Source: Chitinophagaceae bacterium
Lineage (GTDB): Bacteria > Bacteroidota > Bacteroidia > Chitinophagales > Chitinophagaceae
NCBI GenBank assembly: GCA_025963615.1
Contig: JAOQAL010000023.1
Location: 1 to 6,707, forward strand
Length of the DNA stretch: 6,707 bases
Direction: 5' to 3'
Shown: one piece after another, positions 1 to 4,053 of the stretch
How positions within the stretch are numbered: position 1 is the first letter of the stretch
Layout: every line of letters starts with the position of its first letter
Notes under the pieces: generated by a model
Told to the model about the DNA's origin: nothing
Databases searched by the model: none
What the model saw: the letters and a program-made list of their open reading frames with translations, nothing else
Program-made: the position numbers and the translations under genes

Positions 1-104
1 ACAAAGCAAGGAGAAGGTTCAAAAGAGTCAGAATAAAATCAAAGCTTTGCGTAGCCGGAAGGACATACATTTATAGTTTCACCCACCAATTCTTTAGCAT
101 CAAT

Positions 105-112
105 TATCTTTG
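105..112 (+). promoter_or_regulatory. Bacteroidota-type -7 promoter box (TATCTTTG)
   Basis: TATCTTTG fits the TAnnTTTG -7 consensus of the Bacteroidota primary sigma factor exactly. It lies 67 nt upstream of the beta-barrel gene start at 180, so transcription would begin near 117-120 with a leader of about 60 nt. I see no good TTG (-33) element at the usual 19-20 nt spacing, which lowers confidence. The same eight bases occur in front of secDF at 3970. No clear Shine-Dalgarno sequence precedes the ATG at 180, as is common in this phylum. Confidence 0.5.
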
Positions 113-179
113 CATTAAGCTTAAACATCGTTCCCTGGGTATGCTTTTTGTAACGGGGTTATTATAAAACAGAATTAAT

Positions 180-761
180 ATGAAAAAATGTATCGTTATT
201 TTAGGTATCCTGTTAACAGGTGGGGTTGTGTCTGCACAGACATTTCAATTTGGCCCCAAGGCCGGGGTTAATATCAGCAATTTTACAAATGGCACCGGCA
301 GTGGAAGTAATACGCTGGTTGGATTTCATGTGGGCGGATTTGTTAGTTTTCAATTTGGAAAAACTCTTGCCCTTCAGCCAGAAGTGATTTTTTCAACACA
401 AGGAGCTAAATATGAAGATGTAAATACTACTATCAGAGAGTTTAAAGCTAATTATTTAAACATCCCTGTAGTGGTACAATTAAGAATGCCGGGTGGTCTA
501 TACCTGGAAACAGGACCGCAGGCCGGCATCCTGCTTACTGCCAAAACCGATGATGAATCAGTAAAAGACCTTTATAAAAGTCTTGACTGGTCATGGGCTT
601 TTGGACTGGGTATTCGAAGCAAAATGGGTCTGGGTTTCAGCGCCCGGTATAATCTCGGGCTAACCAAAGTTGAGGATAACATAAGCACCACCACGTTCCA
701 GCCCAATGGTAAAAACAGCGTAATCCAACTGGGTTTATTTTTTGCGTTTGGTGGTCATTAA
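180..761 (+). CDS. PorT-family outer membrane beta-barrel protein
   Basis: This encodes a 193-residue exported protein of the small outer-membrane beta-barrel type (PorT-like, the OMP_b-brl_2 fold), expected to sit in the outer membrane. Residues 1-20 are a classic signal peptide: Lys-Lys at 2-3, a hydrophobic core, and a likely signal peptidase I site after VSA at 17-19. The mature part shows the family's strand-and-turn pattern: FGPKAGVNISNF at 24-35, LQPEVIFSTQGAK at 65-77, YLNIPVVVQLR at 92-102, GPQAGILL at 112-119, a Gly- and aromatic-rich stretch at 136-163, and a last strand (NSVIQLGLFFAF, 179-190) ending near the C-terminus as beta-barrels do. Length is normal for the family (about 180-230). 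It has its own promoter box and terminator, so it is probably monocistronic. The exact role is unknown: the name PorT comes from a type IX secretion protein, but most such small barrels are not shown to take part in secretion. The fold call is firm and the function is open. Confidence 0.85.
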   Translation: MKKCIVILGILLTGGVVSAQTFQFGPKAGVNISNFTNGTGSGSNTLVGFHVGGFVSFQFGKTLALQPEVIFSTQGAKYEDVNTTIREFKANYLNIPVVVQLRMPGGLYLETGPQAGILLTAKTDDESVKDLYKSLDWSWAFGLGIRSKMGLGFSARYNLGLTKVEDNISTTTFQPNGKNSVIQLGLFFAFGGH

Positions 762-780
762 GGCTGCATATTTCATGATC

Positions 781-822
781 AAAGGAGGAGACGCACTTGA
801 GTAAAGTGCATCTCCTCCTTTT
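781..822 (+). terminator. Strong intrinsic terminator after the beta-barrel gene
   Basis: An 18-bp stem with a single C/A mismatch (left arm 781-798, right arm 804-821) closes a 5-nt GAGTA loop, starting 19 nt after the stop codon at 759-761. The right arm runs into a T-rich tail (TTTTATTTAT). This is the expected shape of a Rho-independent terminator for the upstream gene. The left arm also begins with A residues, so the hairpin could act on the other strand too. Confidence 0.88.
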
Positions 823-973
823 ATTTATGAGTTTACTAAAGACAGGGCCAATACCAGGATTTTTCTGGTTTCAATCTTGGTTTTATATCCATATCAGTAA
901 TATCCTGATGGCTCAAAGCAACCAGACAACTGGTAAAATTGAGTCTTGAAAAGCCCATAAAAAGCGCCTCAAT

Positions 974-1009
974 TTCACCCTATTCAACTGCAGAAAAAAT
1001 AAGGGTGAA
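974..1009. repeat. Inverted repeat (8-bp arms, 20-nt loop)
   Basis: TTCACCCT at 974-981 pairs with AGGGTGAA at 1002-1009. Flanking CAATTT (970-975) and AAATTG (1014-1019) could extend the pairing across an internal bulge. On the minus strand one arm is followed by TATTTTTTC. It could be an old terminator or a chance palindrome. No gene directly abuts it. Confidence 0.35.
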
Positions 1010-1188
1010 TGAAAAATTGAAAACTCAACAATAGATGCGCTATCTGCCCACTGGGATAGGTCCTCCTTTTGACTCATTTATACATCATCCAGGGTTTGAA
1101 TCGGAAGTAATAAACTGCGATTAGCCGGCAAGGTTACCAAATTTTCTCTCACCCTCTATAGTCTGAATAACACCTCTTTTACCCCAAA

Positions 1189-1320
1189 CTATTTATTCAA
1201 GAGTGCAATTAACCGGAGTGCAAAATCTTCCGGGAGAGGGTCTCGCTCAGCTCTAAAATCTATCAAATTATCTTCCATTTCGTACAGCCCTGAACGTTTG
1301 ATAGCCTCGATTTCCAGAAT
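1189..1320 (-). pseudogene. Possible C-terminal remnant of an unidentified protein
   Basis: Read on the minus strand, 43 codons are open from 1320 down to a TAG at 1189-1191. The translation is charged and well mixed, with a protein-like tail (DPLPEDFALRLIALLNK at residues 27-43). It is bounded upstream by an in-frame TAG at 1321-1323. The first ATG is at 1276-1278, leaving only 28 codons after a real start, and I see no promoter or ribosome site, so it does not look like a functioning gene. Two other frames are also open for about 40 codons here, so chance cannot be excluded. The pattern of an acidic-basic helix followed by P-E-D-F faintly recalls YdeI/OmpD-associated proteins, but this is not enough to assign a family. 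Confidence 0.2.
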
Positions 1321-1440
1321 CTATAATTATTCTTAGTATAACCCCTCGCCTCCCATTTGTTTCTGCAATCGCTCCCAAAACAACCTTGAAATTAAGCCAA
1401 GGCATCCTCGTCCAACGGACACATACATGAGATAATAGCA

Positions 1441-1660
1441 CAATATATTACCTATATTTAATTTAAGTTTACCAATTAAATACTGTTTACTGCTTATCAA
1501 TCTATTAGGCCGATAAATATGAAAAATTTAAATGCACGAATTAACTGGGTAAAAATGATTTATTTACTTCTCCGAATTGATATATTTAAATTAGAGTTGA
1601 TAGTTATAGTAATTTGATTATTAGGTAAATAATTTAAATTTATATTGATTTTTAAATTAG
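1441..1660. other. AT-rich intergenic block
   Basis: By direct count 44 of 220 bases are G or C (20%), far below the flanking genes. TTTAAAT recurs at 1527-1533, 1585-1591, 1633-1639 and 1651-1657, and the 10-mer TTTAAATTAG occurs twice (1585-1594 and 1651-1660). No coding frame runs through it. Such DNA may bind nucleoid proteins, act as an upstream activating region for the lipoprotein gene 212 nt further on, or mark a former insertion point. The composition is observed; the roles are inference. Confidence 0.6.
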
Positions 1661-1871
1661 CATAAGGTGTCGCCAGGGAAAAAAGCCGTAAAACTAAACC
1701 AGTTAGCAGCAGTTTTTACCTCGCTAAAAGTGCAATTTTCCCTCCACCCTATTATTTAATTGAAAAACCGGGATTTTAAAATAGTTGGATCGTCTAAAAG
1801 ATTTACAGAAAAATTGAGAGCCTTGAATAGGTCCCGGAATGATTCCTGTCATAAATTGCTCAAAAAATATA

Positions 1872-2327
1872 ATGAGGTCCCCCCAGAAATTTTTAGCGGC
1901 TGTTTTCGTCACCATCACCCTTATATCCTGCCGTACCATCAAAGAACCCGAGTACCGCGGAATAGATTCGTTTAAAATTTCCGGAATAGGAATAGACACG
2001 TCAATGATCACACTGAACCTTAGATATTATAATCCCAATAAATATGGGTTGAAATTAAAAGAGGCGGAAGGCGATGCTTATATTGACAGTCTTTACCTGG
2101 GACATTTTTCATTGGATAGTCTTATCAAAATCCCCAAATCTTCCGATTTTACGGTGCCCTTTTTATTAAAGGCCAATATGAAAAATATCTATTCAAATGC
2201 GCTGAGTGTATTTGCCAGTAAAGAATTTAATATCCGCCTGGAGGGACGTTGTAAAGTTGGTAAAGGAGCTGTGTTCTTCCCCTATGCTATACATTATGAA
2301 GGTAAGCAGGCTTTGAAACTGTTTTAA
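1872..2327 (+). CDS. LEA type 2 family lipoprotein
   Basis: This encodes a 151-residue predicted lipoprotein with one LEA14-like (late embryogenesis abundant type 2/WHy) beta-sandwich domain. The ATG at 1872 is chosen over an upstream in-frame ATG at 1839 because it gives a compact lipoprotein signal: basic Arg and Lys near the start, a hydrophobic stretch, and the lipobox LISC ending in Cys20. Lipidation there would anchor the mature protein to a membrane facing the periplasm or the cell surface. The domain starts near residue 33 with SFKISGIGIDTSMITLNLRYYNPN (shown by the strand ending at the YNPN turn), typical of the family, followed by a second half of alternating strands up to the C-terminus. 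Bacterial members usually have an unknown role, often assumed to be protective or structural. It converges on the aminotransferase gene and appears to stand alone. The family call rests on the strand pattern and the NPN turn. The function is not known. Confidence 0.75.
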   Translation: MRSPQKFLAAVFVTITLISCRTIKEPEYRGIDSFKISGIGIDTSMITLNLRYYNPNKYGLKLKEAEGDAYIDSLYLGHFSLDSLIKIPKSSDFTVPFLLKANMKNIYSNALSVFASKEFNIRLEGRCKVGKGAVFFPYAIHYEGKQALKLF

Positions 2328-2465
2328 AAGGGATTATCTAAATTAGAAGGACGGAAGCCAGAAAATATTGAATTGCAATTATTACTTTCTTACTTCCCGG
2401 CAGACTGGCCGGTTAAAATTATTTTCAGAAGGATTATAAGAAAAGCTGGTTGAAACTGTTTTAAA
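2313..2465. repeat. 16-nt direct repeat bracketing the lipoprotein gene's 3' flank
   Basis: TTGAAACTGTTTTAAA occurs at 2313-2328, covering the last codons and stop of the lipoprotein gene, and again at 2450-2465, 137 nt later and directly before the terminator hairpin. Both copies are followed by AGGGAT, at 2329-2334 and, after a 2-nt TG insertion, at 2468-2473. This looks like a duplicated gene-end junction, with the intervening segment inserted or duplicated between stop codon and terminator. The middle also holds a 5-bp CCGGC/GCCGG hairpin at 2397-2412 followed by AT-rich sequence, a weak terminator candidate. Confidence 0.7.
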
Positions 2466-2467
2466 TG

Positions 2468-2499
2468 AGGGATCCGGTATTTCCTGATACCGGATCCCT
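2468..2499. terminator. Bidirectional terminator between convergent genes
   Basis: A perfect 13-bp inverted repeat (2468-2480 with 2487-2499) closes a 6-nt loop, TTCCTG. It lies 140 nt after the lipoprotein stop and 41 nt beyond the aminotransferase stop at 2541-2543. The left flank reads TTTTAAATG, which on the minus strand gives an A/T-rich tail after the hairpin. The plus-strand tail (GTACATCG) is not T-rich, so termination may be more efficient for the aminotransferase transcript. The position and perfect pairing fit a shared terminator. Confidence 0.75.
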
Positions 2500-2540
2500 G
2501 TACATCGTACTAATATATATTCTTATTACCGGCGAAATTC

Positions 2541-3752
2541 TTATTTCAGTTTCGCCAGTGCTTTTTTTATTCTTTCATAAGCGATTTCTATCTTTTCCAT
2601 ACTGTTTGCAAAAGATAGACGGATGCAATCGGGTGTTCCAAACGCACGGCCTGTTACTGTGGAGACATTTGCCGTATTCAGCAAGTACATACAAAGGTCA
2701 TCCGCATTTTCTATTGTTTCCTGTCCATTTGATTTGCCAAAATAGCTGTCCACTTTCGGAAACACATAAAAAGCGCCAGCGGGTTCCGCACATTCCCAAC
2801 CTGGAATTTCGCTAAGCAACTGCATCACTCTTTTCCTGCGCCGTTCAAATTCTTTAGTCATGTCAAGGGATGGCTTCAGATCCGTTGTCAATGCCGTAAT
2901 AGCGGCCCGTTGTGCTATCGAATTAGCGCCACTGGTAAACTGGCCCTGTATTTTTTCGCAACCTTTTGCAACCACCGGGTGCGCTGCAATATAACCCAGG
3001 CGATAACCTGTCATGGCAAAGCCTTTACTTAATCCATTCACGATAATCACCCGGTCTTTAAGTTCAGCAAACTGGGCAATGCTTTCATGTTTACCCACAA
3101 AATTGATATACTCATAAATTTCATCGGAAATAATGAGGATATCAGGGTGCTTATAAAATACTTCCGCCAAGGCTTCCAGTTCTTCTTTGCTGTAAACGGT
3201 TCCTGAAGGATTGCAGGGAGATGAAAAAAGAAACAGTTTGGATTTTTCAGTGATAGCATCCTGGAGTTCCTGTGGAGTGATCTTGTAACTATTTTGCATT
3301 GCCGTAGTAACAATGACAGGTATACCACCGGCAATTTTTACCAATTCAGAATAGGTAACCCAAAAAGGTGCTGGAATAATGACTTCATCCCCTGCATCCA
3401 CCACAGCAAGGATGACATTGGCAAGGCTTTGCTTTGCCCCGGTCGAGACAACAATATTTTCGGCCTTATAATCAAGATTATTATCCCGCTTAAGCTTTAT
3501 GCAGACAGCTTCCCTCAATTCGGGGTAGCCTGATACCGGTGTATAATGGCTCCAATTATCGTCAATGGCTTTTTTAGCCGCTTCCTTGATATGAGTGGGC
3601 GTATCAAAATCGGGTTCTCCCAAACTCAGGTCTATTATATCAATGCCTTTGGCTCTCAGCTCACGACCGAGCTTCGCCATTTTTAATGTTTCAGGTTCGC
3701 TGAACCGCTGAAGGAGAGAGGATAATTCCATTGTCGCTGCTGTTAATTCCAT
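2541..3752 (-). CDS. PLP-dependent aminotransferase, class I (aspartate aminotransferase subgroup Ib)
   Basis: This encodes a 403-residue cytosolic fold-type I aminotransferase that moves an amino group between an amino acid, probably aspartate, and 2-oxoglutarate using pyridoxal phosphate. Landmarks in order: DLSLGEPDFDTP (41-52), the N-terminal substrate-site motif of subgroup Ib; STGAKQSL (103-110), the phosphate-binding turn; NPSG at 181-184, where Asn181 contacts the cofactor and the family usually has NPTG; SDEIYEY (209-215) with Asp210 and Tyr213; SKGFAMTGYRLGY (242-254) with Lys243 as the Schiff-base lysine and Arg251; and IRLSFANS (377-384) with Arg378 as the expected carboxylate-binding arginine. 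No catalytic residue is missing and the length is normal. The start is uncertain: an ATG at 3731 (396 residues) has the same context and fits the usual N-terminus (MELS...) better. Subgroup Ib enzymes also include related specificities such as aromatic or prephenate transamination, so aspartate is the most likely substrate but not proven. It is transcribed divergently from secDF. Confidence 0.93.
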   Translation of the reverse strand: MELTAATMELSSLLQRFSEPETLKMAKLGRELRAKGIDIIDLSLGEPDFDTPTHIKEAAKKAIDDNWSHYTPVSGYPELREAVCIKLKRDNNLDYKAENIVVSTGAKQSLANVILAVVDAGDEVIIPAPFWVTYSELVKIAGGIPVIVTTAMQNSYKITPQELQDAITEKSKLFLFSSPCNPSGTVYSKEELEALAEVFYKHPDILIISDEIYEYINFVGKHESIAQFAELKDRVIIVNGLSKGFAMTGYRLGYIAAHPVVAKGCEKIQGQFTSGANSIAQRAAITALTTDLKPSLDMTKEFERRRKRVMQLLSEIPGWECAEPAGAFYVFPKVDSYFGKSNGQETIENADDLCMYLLNTANVSTVTGRAFGTPDCIRLSFANSMEKIEIAYERIKKALAKLK

Positions 3753-3782
3753 GTATTAAATAGATTTTAAACTTTTGGGGGG

Positions 3783-3790
3783 CAAAAATA
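3783..3790 (-). promoter_or_regulatory. -7 promoter box for the aminotransferase gene
   Basis: On the minus strand TATTTTTG matches TAnnTTTG. It lies 30 nt before the ATG at 3752, giving a leader of roughly 25 nt, or about 45 nt to the alternative start at 3731. No TTG is visible at the ideal -33 spacing. Its place just ahead of the gene supports the call. Confidence 0.5.
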
Positions 3791-3969
3791 CGCAGAAATG
3801 CGACCCATCGCTGATCTCTTAATAAAATTCAGAAAATGTTGAGAATATCTATTTTAACCTGACTGCGGTCATTATTCCGGAACAAAAGATGAATTCCGGC
3901 GCGCATTAACCGTTTAGTATCAGACTGCATAGGGCTTATTTTAATTAACCGAAATTTGACCGAAAAAGC

Positions 3970-3977
3970 TATCTTTG
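3970..3977 (+). promoter_or_regulatory. -7 promoter box for secDF
   Basis: TATCTTTG matches the TAnnTTTG consensus and is followed by CACC. A TTTG at 3955-3958 lies closer than the usual -33 spacing, so the upstream element is unclear. Transcription would begin near 3982, leaving a leader of about 70 nt before the secDF ATG at 4054. With the box at 3783-3790 it defines a divergent promoter region between the two genes. Confidence 0.55.
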
Positions 3978-3978
3978 C

Positions 3979-4043
3979 ACCCTTTAAAAATCCCAGAATT
4001 CCCTGCAATAGTGCGATGCGCTGCCAAAGGGTATAAAATGTAA
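3979..4043 (+). promoter_or_regulatory. secDF 5' leader with inverted repeat and start-stop ORF
   Basis: ACCCTTT at 3979-3985 can pair with AAAGGGT at 4026-4032, closing a 40-nt loop with some inner GC pairing. Eleven nt before the secDF start is ATGTAA (4038-4043), a start codon followed at once by a stop. If transcription starts near 3982, as the promoter box suggests, only part of the outer stem is transcribed, so the hairpin is uncertain. There is no Shine-Dalgarno sequence before either ATG. A role in translational control is inference. Confidence 0.3.
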
Positions 4044-4053
4044 ATCCCAAAAT

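Larger units (their letters stand above)
823..1871. other. About 1 kb without a convincing intact gene
   Basis: No open frame of normal gene length with a plausible start runs through this stretch on either strand. What can be seen: two short ACCAG/CTGGT hairpins (853-869 and 921-934), an inverted repeat at 974-1009, two short reverse-strand open stretches with protein-like ends (stops at 836-838 and 1189-1191), an AT-rich block at 1441-1660, and then the presumed promoter region of the lipoprotein gene. I found no perfect TAnnTTTG box just ahead of that gene. The left half (823-1440) has ordinary base composition, unlike the AT-rich block, so it may be decayed coding DNA; that is inference. 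Confidence 0.6.

Noticed and set aside
853..934. Two ACCAG/CTGGT short hairpins (853-869 and 921-934) as a repeat array or operator
   Set aside because: Only two copies with 5-bp arms and different loops; this is easily reached by chance in 80 bases.
1839..1871. Upstream in-frame ATG at 1839 as the start of the lipoprotein
   Set aside because: It would put eleven extra residues, including a Cys, before the signal peptide; the ATG at 1872 gives a normal lipoprotein signal with Cys at position 20.
1724..2011. 95-codon open frame on the minus strand
   Set aside because: It lies antisense to the lipoprotein signal peptide and first domain strands, and is explained as a shadow of that gene.
2465..2815. 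116-codon plus-strand frame beginning at the terminator hairpin
   Set aside because: It starts at the terminator hairpin and is antisense to the C-terminal part of the aminotransferase, whose motifs fix the coding strand.
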